The notes: generated from the sequence alone by a model not told the origin. A stretch of DNA of 64,000 nt from Nautilus pompilius (GCA_018389105.1 JACATO010002204.1:930001-994000), one strand, 5' to 3'. Positions 34,009 through 47,290 are shown, numbered from the stretch's first letter. Translations and numbers: made by a program.

Positions 34009-37000
34009 AGCATTATATGAATAGTCTTGACATATACTTTATGCCTATTTTTTGTTCCTTTATTATTATTTTAAAACCAACTTAATTTGAAATCTTTAGT
34101 ATAATTTAAAAGTTAAATAATAAAAAAAACTAGCATCAATTAAATCATCTATTTCTAATTTTATTTTTCTATTATCATTTTATTTAAAGAATAATTTCTG
34201 TTTCAATTTAAACAAAAGCTCTATGCTCCATCACCTACATACATACACACAGAGTTTGAAAACCAAAATGTGTGATCTTACTAAAAATTATTTCCGGTCC
34301 ATAACATGGAAACTGTAAGGCAATTGGAATATCTATTAATTTAAAAGGTTGTCATACATACGAGGATTTATGATAGTTCTGAAGGAATTTTCTGCCACCA
34401 CTGATGGACATTCAGTGTTGTGAATCAAAAATCTCTCAAAGAGAGTTCATCAATCCCATTTTGCTAAAAGAACACAATCTCTTCAATTCTCATCTGGTGG
34501 AGCTCCTGAGTCTCCATCCTCTAATTGCATTAAACATGTACAAAGTGAACAGTGTCATTCCATAAAAGACCCTCAAATGTTGCAGCCAGCATCTGCTGTT
34601 CTCAATCTGACAACTGCTTCTGCACCATTGTGGATTATAAATTATTAGACTGTGGTCTTACCATCAGTCTGACATGTAATCCCTTTCCCATGCATGATGT
34701 TAAAACAGTTTGAAGAGCAATGAATTTTAATGTCATATAGTGGAAAAGCTGCAAATTACAAATAGCAGAGCACATGTAGTCATCATCAGAGTGCTAAAAT
34801 AGAAGTGATAGAAGTTCTTAATCCACTTAGCAGTATTTTATAGAAATAATTGAACACATTTGTTTCCTCAGTCCTCTTTCTAGCTATTTGTCATTACTAA
34901 TTTTACACAGATGTTAAACTTTCTGGAAACTTATCAAGAACAGATTTACATTACATCTTTAAGTAAAACTTTCTAAATCCAAATCTATAAGCTGTCTTCA
35001 TCATTTTTAAGAAAAATTTCCCATGTGAAAACTATAACTTTCTATTTCAATCAAATATATATAATATATATTAAAAAAAAAAATTATTTTTTTCAAAAGT
35101 TACTTTTTTTAAAAAAAATTGTTGTAACCCTTTGTATACCACCTGAATGCATTTGCATTTGATACCCTTTAAATCTGTATTAGAGTCACAGGAGCTAAGA
35201 CACATAGTACCTTTCTTATTAATATAACCTTGTCATGACAAATCTGTACTGCTCCAAACCCATGTGCTTTGCATAATGTGTTGACTAAACATATAGCTAG
35301 TTCAATACAAATACTAGTGCCCCTAGGCTAGAGTATGTCTGCACACAAGGATGTAGTATATTGATAGTTAAAATACTTTTCAAAATGATATATTACTGGC
35401 AATGCAAAGCAACTCCACAAGTTGTGATAAATGCATATGATAAAAATCATGAAATCAGGACATACTAAAAGCAGACATTTTCTGTATAAACATTAAGTAA
35501 TGTGAAAATAATTCCACAACTGAACTATTTTGTACATATAAAGATAATTTTTATGTAAAAAAATAAAATAAACAAACATAAATTTCCTTTAATCTACTTC
35601 TGTTATGCATGCAATAAGAATGAACATTATATGTAAGCAAAATACATCAAAACCACTAATTTATTGGTCTAATTTTTTTTTGACCATGGTACTGCCTGTA
35701 GCTACCTACATGCAAAAACAACATCTAAATCCTCCCTCCATGCTTGGTAATACAGCTAATTTCAGGTGGCAACATATTTCCAATTTTTCAATATTCCTTG
35801 ATATTTCTGTCAGCATGCATTTTCTATTAAAGCAGGTATCATTATGCAGTGCCAAAAAAGACACCTGGATTATAAATAAAAGACTAATAGAAAAGTATAG
35901 AAAGAGGCATGCAAGTAGAAGATGTAAATGTTTTCTATAATATGCACAAAATATCAGAAATTCACATGTAAAAATAAACAAACAAACAAAACAGCAAATT
36001 TTGCCTTTTACTGCTTAATAAGTAAAATGTATATGCAGGCAAAGATAGCTATAAATAATATTAATGATGAGTGTGCCATGGAATTTGTAAGTATTTACTG
36101 TATTAGCAAAGAAACTATCTCACATGCATAGTTACATATGAAAATGAACTACAAAACTAATTTGAGTAAAACAGTATCAATGAAAAAAATCTAAGTAGCT
36201 AAAGGAAAACGCATGCTAATGAATAGCAGTTACAAATCAAGAAAAACAATAATTTGCTATAGATTATATTTTTTAATAAGTTTTTCCTCATGCATTATTA
36301 ATCATAATAATTCTGGTCTACATTTTTATAATTTTAATTTTTTAAAAAAACCTAAAAACTCATAAATAAGTATTTTGTATTGCCTAGTTAGATTGGTACT
36401 GGCATAAAAAGTGACATTTTCTTAAATAAATCACTACTTACGAACTGCTTTCATATATATATCATTCCTATTTCCAACATTGTGTTGTACAATTTAACAC
36501 TAAAAATTTATCAGCCTTGATTGAATCACTGCTTTTACCTAGATTGACCAATTTCATTCATTTGCAATTCTGTATTGGTAAACTAGTGTGATGTCATAAG
36601 CTTAACTAAACCAAAACCACACATGGAATCAAAAGTTAAACGTTCATATCTAATAGTATCATAATGGTGTTAAGTTTTTAAAATTAATTTTTATTCTTCC
36701 TCCTCAAACAACATATGTACAACCTTATCTGCCATATCTGTCCAAGCCATGGGGTCCTTTCTCAAAGAAAGATGACTGAAAACTCAAGAGTGAGCCATCC
36801 AGAGACAGTGAGAGTTAGAATGAAGTATTGCTGACAAATAGTAGTAGTATGATAATCTCAGAGCATGCACTACACTAAAAGAGCCTTCTGGAGATGGAGT
36901 CAGAAAACTAAAAGAAGAAATGGCCTAGCTAAAACAAGATCTGGTCTTTGACTTAAAATAGTATACTGCGAAGTAGCTGGTGTCCACATGGAATTTTTTT

Positions 37001-37394
37001 TTTAAAAAATGTATTTGCTGAGTCAGTAAGGAAAAGTTGAATCAACCTTATTTTATACAACTTTTTACTTTCAAATACAGAATTTACAGGTGTTTTTTTT
37101 TTTTTATTATTCTATGAAAATCAACAGGGCCACAAGTTATTAACACATTATTTTAGGCAATTTTATATGGTAATTAAGGGAAGGAAAGGTGTTTAAAAAA
37201 TAACTCTCATTAAATACAAAGTTTTAACCCTACAGCATACATAAATCCATTTTTAATGAAAATAGATATAAACTTTTTTTTGGTTCATTTTTTATGCTAA
37301 TGTATAACTTTGTTTCTTTTTTTAATTTACATAATATACTACAATGTAAAGTGTCAATTCTTACTAATTTATGGTCATTTAATTCAAATGGATA
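34009..37394. other. AT-rich DNA with unassigned patches
   Basis: 34230-34880 and 36700-36990 are less AT-rich but gave no recognisable protein. An open frame of 111 codons at 35605-35940 has no recognised similarity and no splice or Kozak support, and another frame is open over the same place. I do not call it a gene. Confidence 0.4.
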
Positions 37395-37750
37395 CACTAG
37401 CACAGGGGTCCACAACTTACTGTCTATGGATTAGATCCAGCTTGCCATACAAAAATAATTGAACACAGTAAATGTTCCACCAGCAGAGCCTGCAGCAAAG
37501 CTCACATCCAAATTAGCAACACTACTCCTGCAAGTTGACAAATGAAAGCCAGATGCTACAAAGTTACGTAATGACTCAAGCAGACTGAGATGTGATGACT
37601 CATGAACCAACACCAAAATTCCTGGCATAAATATATGACGATTCATGTCAACCAATGACTGGAAGCCAAGCCACACATTCACAGTTCTCTATTACAACAA
37701 ATGATGGCACTGGAGATCTAGTGTGATTGGTCAACACAACACTGGATACC

Positions 37751-37760
37751 AGTATATAAA
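37751..37760 (+). promoter_or_regulatory. TATA-box-like site in the outer hAT
   Basis: AGTATATAAAGG lies about 350 bases inside the left end and upstream of the BED-finger relic, a plausible position for the element's own promoter. Confidence 0.35.
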
Positions 37761-38170
37761 GGCTACATGAGCAGTTAATGGTATCTGCCCAATGTTACTC
37801 TATCCAAGCCTTGTCTGTGTTCTTTGTTCAAGTTATCCATGTCCAAGGGACATTTTTTACACAACACCGTGTGTTTTGGTGAAACTTGTTATGGAAAGCT
37901 TTTGCGATTAAGCAAGTGTTTCAGAAAACTTCATACAAGCAAATTCATTTTGTTTTAGAGCTTATGTTTCAGCAAACAGTTCATTTGATTTTCTAAACTT
38001 TTGTTTCTCGTGAACCTGATTACTGAGGTGAACATAAGTCATTGGTGGGTAATTAGTGATTTCAGTATCTATATTACCTGCATCTCTTGCCATGAAGATG
38101 GATGGGCATGCATTCCTGGGCTGGCTCTGCTGGAAAATCTGAACTATGGGGCTTTCCATCTGTAATAATG

Positions 38171-38330
38171 ATCATTGGACCAATGATTACTTTTTTTATG
38201 CAGGGCAAGCTCATAGTTTTTAAAGAATATAATAAAAAGCATCATTATACCATACATCACAAAGACAGATATGACTGTTTGTAAGAACATCTGCAAGATG
38301 ATAGAATTAAAGCACTTAAACATGGCTTAG
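38171..38330 (+). pseudogene. BED-type zinc finger relic of a GTF2IRD2-like hAT transposase
   Basis: The frame from 38183 reads MITFFMQGKLIVFKEYNKKH then HYTIHHKDRYDCL, a stop, and EHLQDDRIKALKHGL. This matches the pattern of the N-terminal zinc finger in hAT proteins of the GTF2IRD2/ZBED type (VxKEYNxxRHYxTxHxxKYD, followed by a basic helix). The two cysteines that would come just before GKLIVF are not visible, so the finger is broken. Nothing downstream gives a continuous transposase before the inner element starts at 39034. Confidence 0.7.
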
Positions 38331-39289
38331 CCATCTGCAAATCATTTTGAAAAACACAGTAGCATTCTGAGCTAATTACCTTGTGGATAGATTGTAAATG
38401 GCTTTCCACCATAACAGACAATAAATTCATTAAGAATTATATGATAAAATTAATTAAAGTATGTCCAACATAATTTTTTTCAAGGAAACGGTGCATGGAA
38501 GTAACAACCACAAGTGAAGATATTTTCTTCAAAATATCTCAAAGTAGGTAAAATGGTAAAACTGCTTCAATCAAATTGGAAAATTGATGGTGTAGGAAAG
38601 AAATCAAAAGAACAACAAAATGCAACATGGAGTTTTACTAAGCAATTTTTGTCCCACACCACAAAATCAACATTTTTCTCAAAGAAAAAACATAGTCAAA
38701 ATCAGAATTCTCTGATCCTGCATAGATTTTGGAAATACATCTTTGGCAGAATTCACAGAGCATAAAAAAAATGAATATCCGGAATCCAAAGTTGTAGGGT
38801 ATAGGAAAGCTAATTTGTGAAATGATTCCTGCTGTAAAAGTTTTTTGACTTAAACCACTAATTTTCATGAAATAGCTTAAAAAGAGTAATTTGTCAAACT
38901 TCTCAAGTTGTAAACATGTCTCTCAAGATAACAAAAATTAAAATATATATTTCACAGCTATAGGTATGTTGAAACCTTGAAGCTAATGCAGATGAAATTC
39001 AAAGATTGATTTTAGGATTTACATATAACAAGGCAGGCCCGTACACAGGGGGTTCATTGGATGTGTTCAACACCCCCCTGTTGTACTTGAAAAGTTCCAC
39101 CCTAACAGAGGAAAAAAAACAACTCTCCCTAAACCGAGCAAAAGGTTTTTTTCATGCACTGTTTACCAGGCTATTTGCTTGTATGTTTTGAAAGTTGCTA
39201 CGTTTCTCTTGTGGGGTGGGTTGCACGTCTCGTATCAGGAAATTTATTAGCAAGAGTTGAAATGTCTGTATGGTGCAGCAATCGGTCGC

Positions 39290-39480
39290 CCAATTGCATC
39301 ATAGTCCCCCCAGGTCAGCTTGCCTGGCATCGCCGGACCCCCTCCAATGGCTTCCTGTTGATCTGCCACCAAGACAATACGCACGGCCGCCAGAAGTTGT
39401 CCCTCCACCCTGGACAATGGGCCTGGCAGCAGGATCCTAGAAAAGCTGGACAGGGAATTCGTGGGACAGATGGATGTATA
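39290..39480. other. GC-rich island inside the inner hAT
   Basis: Roughly 190 bases of visibly GC-rich sequence stand out from the surroundings. Plus-strand frames stay open over much of it (for example SRILEKLDREFVGQMDVYER near 39430-39490), which suggests former coding sequence. I do not recognise the protein. It lies just upstream of a good donor (CG|GTAAGTG, 39531). Confidence 0.4.
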
Positions 39481-39843
39481 TGAGCGAACTGAGTGGCTGA
39501 TATTGGCTCCAACAGTGGCTTTATGAGTCGGTAAGTGATGTTTAGATTATTTGTAAATTGCTTTTAATTATGCTTGCTTTAATGATTTCAACAGGTATAC
39601 TGTTTATCTAAGTTGATCTGTGTGGCACTTATAATGGTTTTCTTGTTTTCGATTACAGTAGGTTATAATTAATTTTCTTGTGATTTGAACTGTAGAGTCT
39701 CACCTAAAACAATGGCCATTCATTCTGAAAGTGGTGAGATAGATATCTTTTGGTCAGTTATATGAGAGTAAACTGCAATCAGCTATTTTGCCAAAACATA
39801 ATGTTTGCTGAGAATTTAAAATATTAAATTTCTATTTAAACAG

Positions 39844-41962
39844 TGCTTAAAACATCTTCCCATGATATTGGCCACATTGTTCAAGCAACAATGACAGAAA
39901 AAGAGGTCAAAGCAGCAACTGAAGAATTGAGTTCTGGGGACAAATATATGCTTCTGAAACACCACAGAGTGACAGGACCCAACTATATCTACCCCACTAC
40001 CATTATAGGAAGTTTACTATCATTACTTTAAATGCACATGACTTGATGATCACAAATGGATGGTGTATAGTATGCATCTAGAAGGCACCTTTTGCATCAA
40101 GTGTGTCTTGTTTTGCAATAATTACTTGAACAAAGGTCAGTTTGTCAATAAACTTTTCACTGCATGACATAAAAAGTCAGAAAAGTGTAGAGAACATGAA
40201 CACACAAAATATCACGAAGAGGCACAGCAACTGGCAGATGAGTTTTTGAGAGCAATAGAGCAGCCAAATAAATGCAAACATATAGAACTTGATGGACAAC
40301 AGGAAAGCAGCTAATGTGCAACGAAACAGAGATATAGTTAAAGCAGTTACAGAAGTCATTTTGTTTTGTGGGCACCAATGTATAGCACTTCGAGGTAGTC
40401 ACGAAAGCTTAGACACACCAGGTAATCCTGGCAACTTTCTGAGTATACTTCGTCTGATTTCAAATCACAACACCACTCTTAGGAATCATTTGTTATCTCT
40501 ATCCATGAATAATGCAACATACATTTCTCCAAGCACTCAGAATCAAATAATTGAGATTCTTGGTCATAATATTATCCTGTCGGAAATAGTGGATGAAGTA
40601 AAGGAAGCCAGGTTCTTCAGTATCCTTGCAGACGAGGTCACAAGCCACAATGCATAACATCTTGCCCTTTGTGTGTGGTTCATTGAGAAGAAAGGAGATA
40701 TCAGAGAGGAGTTCTTAAGGTTTGTTCCTCTGAAGCGGATTTCCGGTGAATATCTGGCTCAGGAAATTCTGCATGCAATTGATGAACTCGGTCTGATTGT
40801 GCAAAATATTCATGGGCAAGGGTATGATGGTGCTTCAAACATGGCTTCAAGTACTCGAATCAGACAGGTGTCACCCCTTGCCACATATATCCACTGCAGT
40901 GGACATTGCTTGAATTTGGTGATAAGTCATACATGTGCCATGCCAGAAGTTCGTAATGTGATTGACAGACTTAAGCACTGTTGTACTTTTCTCCTCTTTA
41001 GTCCCAAGAGATCAGGACTTTTGGAAGAGATAGTAAGAAGAGGTGTTGAGGATGGCAGCAGAAGGAAAGTACTTTTTGATCTGTGCAAAACTCGCTGGGC
41101 TGAACGTCAATGTGCAGATCAGCACTTTTACCAAGCATTTGTATACCTGGTTGAGGCACTTGAAGTAATTGGATATGGACTGCACCTTAATAAGTACCAG
41201 CTTTTCACTGATTTGGACACAGTGAGTAGAAGTGAGGCACAACAAATTCTAGCATGCATCACTTATTTTGACTTCATCGTCATATTCAGTATCATGTGTA
41301 TTTTTTTACAAGTTATTAGCATTTATACACTGCAGATATACATGAGACCTCATTAGTCCATGGACATTTGGAGACTGATATTACTTTTTGTTAGTTTAGG
41401 ACCTAACTGAAATTATGTGATCAATAAATTTCTGCTCGCTCCAGCTCTGGCTGTCACTGCTTCCTCCCTTCTGGGGTTATTTCCAGTGGTTGTGTGCCAG
41501 CAACTGTCTAACACATCAAGTATGGTAGAAGTATATGTGAAGGATCTCCCCTCCCCAGATCTTGTTCCACAAGAGTTCACTCGTTGGAAAATGAAGTAAA
41601 TTATCTTATTAACAGTTAAACTGCTTTAGATGATTACCGATAATTCTTGTGCATTTAAACTGTTTTTGTCCTGAAGATTAAAAAACCCAGCACACCAGCT
41701 GCTGCAATCAAAGAATGTAATGCTATTATGTATCCAAACATCCACACGTTACTGCAGCTTGCATGCACTTTATCCGTTACCTCCTGTGAATGTGAGTGTA
41801 GTGCAAGTGTATTGAGGCACCTCAATAATTACCTGAGGGCTTCAATGGGGAAGGAAAGATTGAGCTATCTGGTATTATTGCATATCTTTGGATAAAGTTG
41901 TAGATATATTTGCCAAAAAGCACCCACGAAGATTGCATCTTGACTGCATCCTGTCAGATTAG
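39844..41962 (+). pseudogene. ZMYM1-like hAT transposase (TTF finger, DUF4371, hAT dimerisation domain)
   Basis: Domains appear in order. A TTF-type finger region is at about 40035-40125 (LDDHKWMVYSMHLEGTFC, IKCVLFC). A DUF4371-type stretch runs 40289-41250, with NRDIVKAVTEVILFCGHQCI, TQNQIIEILGHNIILSEIV, IHGQGYDGASNMASSTR and IHCSGHCLNLVISHTC. The C terminus LLQLACTLSVTSCECECSAS, VLRHLNNYLRASMGKERL is at about 41747-41880 and is the hAT dimerisation motif. It ends FAKKHPRRLHLDCILSD-stop at 41960-41962. A donor-like CG|GTAAGTG at 39531 and acceptor TTTAAACAG at 39843 suggest an upstream intron. A single in-frame TAA at 40655-40657 splits the core, other stops occur at 40030, 40168 and 41354, and sequence is missing around 41290-41420. 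The protein is dead but young enough to read across. Confidence 0.88.
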
Positions 41963-42865
41963 ATTCATAAGATTTAGGTTGAGACTCATTTGTACAAGTC
42001 TGTAGCATCAAGCTACTGCCAAGGTAGGGCAAACATTCCTTTTACATTACAACAAAAGTTCCTATTTTCATTTGAAGCTGTTGCAGATCTAATGGAAAGT
42101 TATATAATGCTTCTTCTTAATAATTACATATAAAAGAAGGTTCCTGTAAACAGTTATTATATAATCCTGAGTAGGATGATGGGCTCAGTTGTATTCCATA
42201 TAAAACAGGCTTTTGCTTTGACCTTACAGATCATAAATTCACTGCCATTTTACTGGGTCATTCTTTTTCTGTGGTACATCCAATAATGTCATCATGACGT
42301 GTACATGGACATAACAGTATTTCATCCCATCATGTTGCTCCTACTGGCTTAATGTAAAGTCTATAAATGCACATTGTATTGTTTGTGTATGTTTGGTCTG
42401 GATTATTCAATCTACTTGCAGTGGTTATTGCTTAGTATGCTTGATTGAAAAGACATTCTCACAGTTGCAGAACTTGTATCCATATTAACTCTGCCATTGT
42501 GTTTGTGATAAGAATTGCATGGATAATATTGTTTTGAATATTTTGTTATTCTTTGTTATATTGAATGCAAAAATAAATACAGTATATATGTTCATTTTAA
42601 TCACTTCGTGATATAGCGTGATAACGGGTTATGTTGCATTTAGTTCCACCCTTTGCAAATCAGGCTTAAGTAGTTAAAAAATTTATTTATATATGCAAGT
42701 TTAATAATTTGCATTTGCAATCAATAAAAAATTTGCTTTTCCAAGCATTTGTTTGTTAATTTCTGGTTTATTTATTATTCATAGATTCAAAAGCAGTCTG
42801 GCCCGCAATACAAAAAAATAAAATTCAAGCTGATACCTCAAAAAGGTTGGAGATCCCGACTAGCA

Positions 42866-44210
42866 TATAAGATTTAAGTATTTGCCTAGGAAATTTATTA
42901 TATTAGCTGCTTGTCTATTACTGCTTATGCACATTTACAGAAATACATTTATTTAAATGCCATTTAGTGTTTAAACATGTACAATTTGAAGAGATAAATA
43001 CAACCATATATTCTCTAAAGTTATTCCACCATAAATTATATAAAATTCGTGAAAATTTTTATTTCAGATTGTTCATTCGACTGAGTTTTCAAACAACTGT
43101 GTGAAGAATCACACTTAGACACTGAACCTTTCAGAAAATGTAAAAAAAAAAAAAAAAAATTACTTCAACAAGCTTACTACCATTTATGCACATAAGCTAA
43201 GACTCATCACAAAGTTCAGTAGACTTTATGATAATCATGAGACAAAGCTGACATGCAAATGTCAGGCATACATGAAATCATCTAATTACCAAGATACTTG
43301 TACAGCAGCTTCAAGTAAAATGCAGAACTATGGTACATTGAACAGTTTCGTTTTGAAAACCATTTCCAAACACAATGCATCTAGTAAAAGTTTTGTTTAA
43401 TAAAATTCATAGACCAACTGAGAAGTTGCATACCAGAAGCTCAGATTTCAAAGTACCATGGTAACTATTTTAAAGCAAGCATCTCTGACCTTCTTTTTAT
43501 TTTTACATAGGCATGTTTCATACCCACCATTCTTGTTCATCTGTCATGTACATGTGAACTTTGTGTACAAATGAATGCAAATAGCAAGGACCATTACCTT
43601 GTGTTATCTGTGAGAAGCCATCAATATAAAATAAATAATACATAAATAATAAAATAATGCATTATCTACATTTGTTCAAGTCTGTGCTATTATTGATAAA
43701 TGTTGAGAAAAAATTATATTTAAAAACAAATAATACAAATAACAATATTTCAATTAAAACTAGCATAATTTTAAATCACCTAATATGACCAACATTACAA
43801 AGGAGAAACAAATTTTACTTATAAAAATAATGAAGGAGATAACTAGATTGTTTTTTTTTTTGTTATTTTTCATAAGTTTCTTGGACAAGTTAGTTGTTAG
43901 ACTGAAAAATAGTAATTTTTTTATTATTTAAAGATCTCACAATAACTAAAGAACACATTTGGAACATGAATAAAATAATTACTATGGCAGAAAGATATAT
44001 GAAAAACATATTTGTCTGACTATATCCAGCTACTATAGTCAATGCCATAATAATTTGAACCCATAACAGGTAAGTTGATCAATGGTTTAAATATGTAACC
44101 TTTGTCATTCCTACAAAATGAGCAATCAAAGCAAAGAGACAAATTTTCTTATAATATTCTGCTGAAATCATATGATATGTAAGATGTGTTCTTATTTACC
44201 AGAACCCAGA
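42866..44210. other. AT-rich DNA, nothing recognised
   Basis: No supported gene or element. A CAG|GTAAGT donor-like match at 44060-44070 has no open frame before it. Confidence 0.45.
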
Positions 44211-45010
44211 TAATTAGCTAATCCTAGACAAAAAAAAAAAAAAAATGTCAATCACCTTGGTGTGATCAAACTTACACGTCTAACACGCCAATGAGCTAAA
44301 TCTTCAAAATATGGCTTTGGTTATTCAAAAACCTATAGTATTTTGTTTCCTGATGCCATATAGCTAAGTTGATATACTCTGAAGTAGCTCCTGCATAGAC
44401 TTGGGTATAATGGATGGGCTGCTTGACAGATTTCATTGGTAACACATGAATAAATTCATTCACTGGTTTGCTGGGTGCAACATGCATAATAACAGGTCCC
44501 TTGCTTATTGCCACTTTGTTGTCTTTATAAACGAATCAAACATCTTCTGAATGCCCAATGAATCTGAAGAAAGGCTGGTAAAGATTACAACCCAGTATGT
44601 TTAAACAGTCATGTATGGCAGATTTGAAGCAATGGTGAAGGCAGGAATTGGTGTGATCTTAAATTCACTACTGGCCATAATACTCATGCCAGTATTTGCT
44701 GAAGGAATCCCTGATTGCAATCACCATATCCTGCAGAAAGATTAACTAGTGTACTATATATAAGAACCACTACTGCAAATGTTGTATAGAAGGCAGATGT
44801 GAGCAGTAAATAGAGCATTTCAATAGAAAACTAAGAGACAAACTACCAAAACCAGCAGTTGAAAGAATACCTGCAATGTGTGAAAAACTGAACCAGGTCT
44901 TCTCATAGATTCCATACTTAAGCATCTTCAGAGACTACAAAATGCAAGTGGAGCTTCTACAAAATGCTAAAGTTGTTTTAAATAATTAATGTACATACAT
45001 TGCAGAATAA
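44211..45010. other. Unassigned less AT-rich block
   Basis: This reads like old coding or transposon sequence, with a 72-codon minus-strand frame (44296-44514, including KGPVIMHVAPSKPVNEFIHV). I do not recognise the family and found no ends. Confidence 0.3.
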
Positions 45011-45620
45011 ATGCACAAAACCTATGATGGTTGAATTATTATGGCATAGAATGTAAAATTTTATTTTTCTTTGTGATCATGTTATATCAACAAATTAATT
45101 AAATTTTAAAAAAAAAATTCATCAAGTTTTAACATTGTTTAAAAAAATAAAAGCAAACTCAAATATGATACACTGTATCAGTTTGAATTCTGAGAATGTT
45201 TCTGATGATCTCACAGATGACATACTAAACACGTTACCAGAATGGTACTGCTAACAAAAAACTACTATAGTGGTTTAACATATTTCTTTTACTGTTAATG
45301 TTAAAGTCCATATTTGTAACAGCTGATGACCTAACATTTTTTTTTCTTTCATTAAGCTTTCTCTCTTATAAAAGTTCATGAAATTAGCTTCCCTCCCAAT
45401 TTTCTATAATTTTGAGAAAGTTAAAATGTAATTATATATTATTTCAAATTTTTATTTTGTTACAAAATCTTGCTTTTAACAATAGTAAAAAACTGCTGTT
45501 CATACAAAGCATTGCTGTATATTAAGTTTTTCAAAATTGACTGGATTTTAGTTGCAACATTTTTAAAATTCAAAATATTTTTTTTAATGTATACATAACT
45601 TCTGTACATAATCTGTGTGT
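45011..45620. other. AT-rich DNA, nothing recognised
   Basis: I see no supported feature. Confidence 0.45.
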
Positions 45621-45622
45621 TT

Positions 45623-45650
45623 GTCTGTCTCTAGAGCAAAAGAGACAGAC
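45623..45650. repeat. Perfect 10 bp inverted repeat with 8-base loop
   Basis: GTCTGTCTCT (45623-45632) and AGAGACAGAC (45641-45650) are exact inverses around AGAGCAAA. No T run follows and no RNA class is recognised. It lies about 340 bases upstream of a mariner relic. Confidence 0.6.
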
Positions 45651-45992
45651 TGACTCCAACTATGAGATGGGCATCACACATAAATAATGGTTGTTCATTC
45701 AATTAACACCGATGTAGTACAAGTAGTAGCCACACATGGCATCACTATCACAAAGAAATCAATAGTATATGCTTATTGCAAAGAAGCCATGTAAATAGTG
45801 AGCAACAGCTTAGCTTGTTCATAGAATTTATGTAATACAGGTATATGTGCAGTAGCCATTGAGATAGATATTTCACTACAAATTAACCATTCTTGTGCCA
45901 TTTGCTAATGTGAGAGATTTGGAGACTGACTCCCACTATCACACTTCTGAAATAAACCTGGTTTATAGAGATGATTGCCTAACAAAAGCACA

Positions 45993-46480
45993 CAGTTTAA
46001 GTGGCATAAGAATTTCAAACAAAGTTTGTTAGTTGCAGGATCCTGATCTAGTCAATCATCAACATTAGCAAAGCAAGTTGTCCAAGTAAAAAAATTATTT
46101 ATCAAAAACCATAAGATTACTATGTGAGAATTTGTATCCACCATAACTATCTATTTCAACCATTTCCACATGACAAGGTTATATGCCTGATGGATACTCT
46201 ATCAACTGACAGGGAAACAAAAATGGTGGTTCATCATATTTGAGCACAAATTTTAGCAAATTATTTCTATTCTCCAGATTTTTCACCATGTAACTACTGG
46301 TTATTCCTGATGTAGAAATTAAAATTCAGATCAGTTTGCTTACAATGAAAAGGTTCAGCATGATTTAACAACTTAATTTTATACCTTATCTAAAGATGGT
46401 CTCCAATAGCCTTTAATGCATGGATAATTGTTGTGGTGTTGTATAACAACGTCTACAAGGGAGACAACTCTAGTAAATGA
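45993..46480 (+). pseudogene. Mariner transposase relic
   Basis: The frame from 45993 reads QFKWHKNFKQSLLVAGS, stop, SSQSSTLAKQVVQVKKLFIK then NHKITM. This follows the mariner HTH linker pattern (FxWHKxFKxG...GRPSTS...VxxVxxLxxxxxRxTxRE). About 160 bases on comes YSPDFSPCNYWLFLM, the third catalytic region with D changed to N (normally APCDxWLF). The end NNVYKGDNSSK-stop corresponds to the GDYFEGDN C terminus. The first and second catalytic regions are lost or unreadable. Sequence before 45993 (from about 45600) may belong to the element but I could not define its ends. Confidence 0.7.
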
Positions 46481-46900
46481 TCAGAGTTGTCTGCTAGGAA
46501 GCATTGTGAATCCTGCACAAGTGGCCCAGCACTTCCACAAGTGTTGGAGAAAACGTATCTGACTGCAGGAGAAGAATTTTGAAAAGACAAGAACCATCCT
46601 GCAGATAAGTAGCTTGCTAATTATTTTACAGTATTAGCCTTAGAATTAAATGGACTATTTCATATTACACAAGAATAAATAGTATTTCAGTTGAAATTCA
46701 TGTCTGCTATAGAAACCACATTTAATTTTTGATAATTTGCAACTATCATAAAGTAGAAAGCAAAATACCCATTAAAACTTACATTTTATAAATGAAACTG
46801 GTAAAAAAACAACACACTTTACAGTAATAATATATACATTTTATATGTGAAATCAACTGTATTATGTCCTAAGTTAGCCATCTTTCTCGCTGCATACTAA

Positions 46901-46903
<3 letters not shown>

Positions 46904-46945
<42 letters not shown>
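46904..46945 (+). repeat. (GA)n microsatellite
   Basis: About 21 GA units. Confidence 0.97.
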
Positions 46946-46948
<3 letters not shown>

Positions 46949-47290
46949 TTGTTGAAGTTATAAATTAGTTGGAAAAAATTTACAATACATTGATCAAGTT
47001 ATGAATATCATCTTAATTACTATACTGGTTTTCCTTCTAAACATTCACTTAATGAACTATTCCACATTTAAACAACTCACAAAAGTGCAAACATAGCTGT
47101 GGAAAAACTTTTAATTTAAATTTTCTGACCACTTAATTCTTGCTACATCTGTTTTCATGTCAACTACAATATCTACAATTGTGTTACATGATTGAGCATG
47201 AAGTTAACAAACAATTTAATAAAAACCAATCTATTTAATCAACATATATTAATTAATAAGTGAATTTAATAGTTGTTTTAATATATACAG

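Larger units (their letters stand above)
39034..42655 (+). mobile_element. Inner hAT element, ZMYM1-like, inserted in the outer hAT
   Basis: The left end reads CAGGCCCGTACACAGGGGGT, a hAT-like terminus. The right end is probably near 42655, where TTCCACCCTTTGCAAATCAG could be a mutated inverse, but I could not confirm an 8 bp duplication. Between lie a decayed 5' exon region, an intron-like segment (39531-39843), the transposase and a 3' region with AATAAA at 42572. Its length of about 3.6 kb suits an autonomous hAT. Confidence 0.65.
37403..42857 (+). mobile_element. Outer hAT element (Charlie/GTF2IRD2-like), interrupted by a second hAT
   Basis: The left end CAGGGGTCCACAACTTACTG and the right end (inverse: GGGATCTCCAACCTTTTTGA) are typical hAT termini. 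The 8 bp flanks CACTAGCA (37395-37402) and GACTAGCA (42858-42865) match at seven positions and fit an nnnTAnnn target. The left portion carries a BED-finger-like relic. The right portion retains only the last 200 bases, so its catalytic part is deleted. A ZMYM1-like hAT occupies about 39034-42655. The outer element is therefore older. Confidence 0.85.

Noticed and set aside
35605-35940. 111-codon plus-strand open frame
   Set aside because: No recognised motif, an overlapping open minus frame of similar length, and no splice or start support; likely chance.
44055-44075. Strong CAG|GTAAGT donor on the plus strand
   Set aside because: All three frames before it hit stops within a short distance, so no coding exon precedes it.
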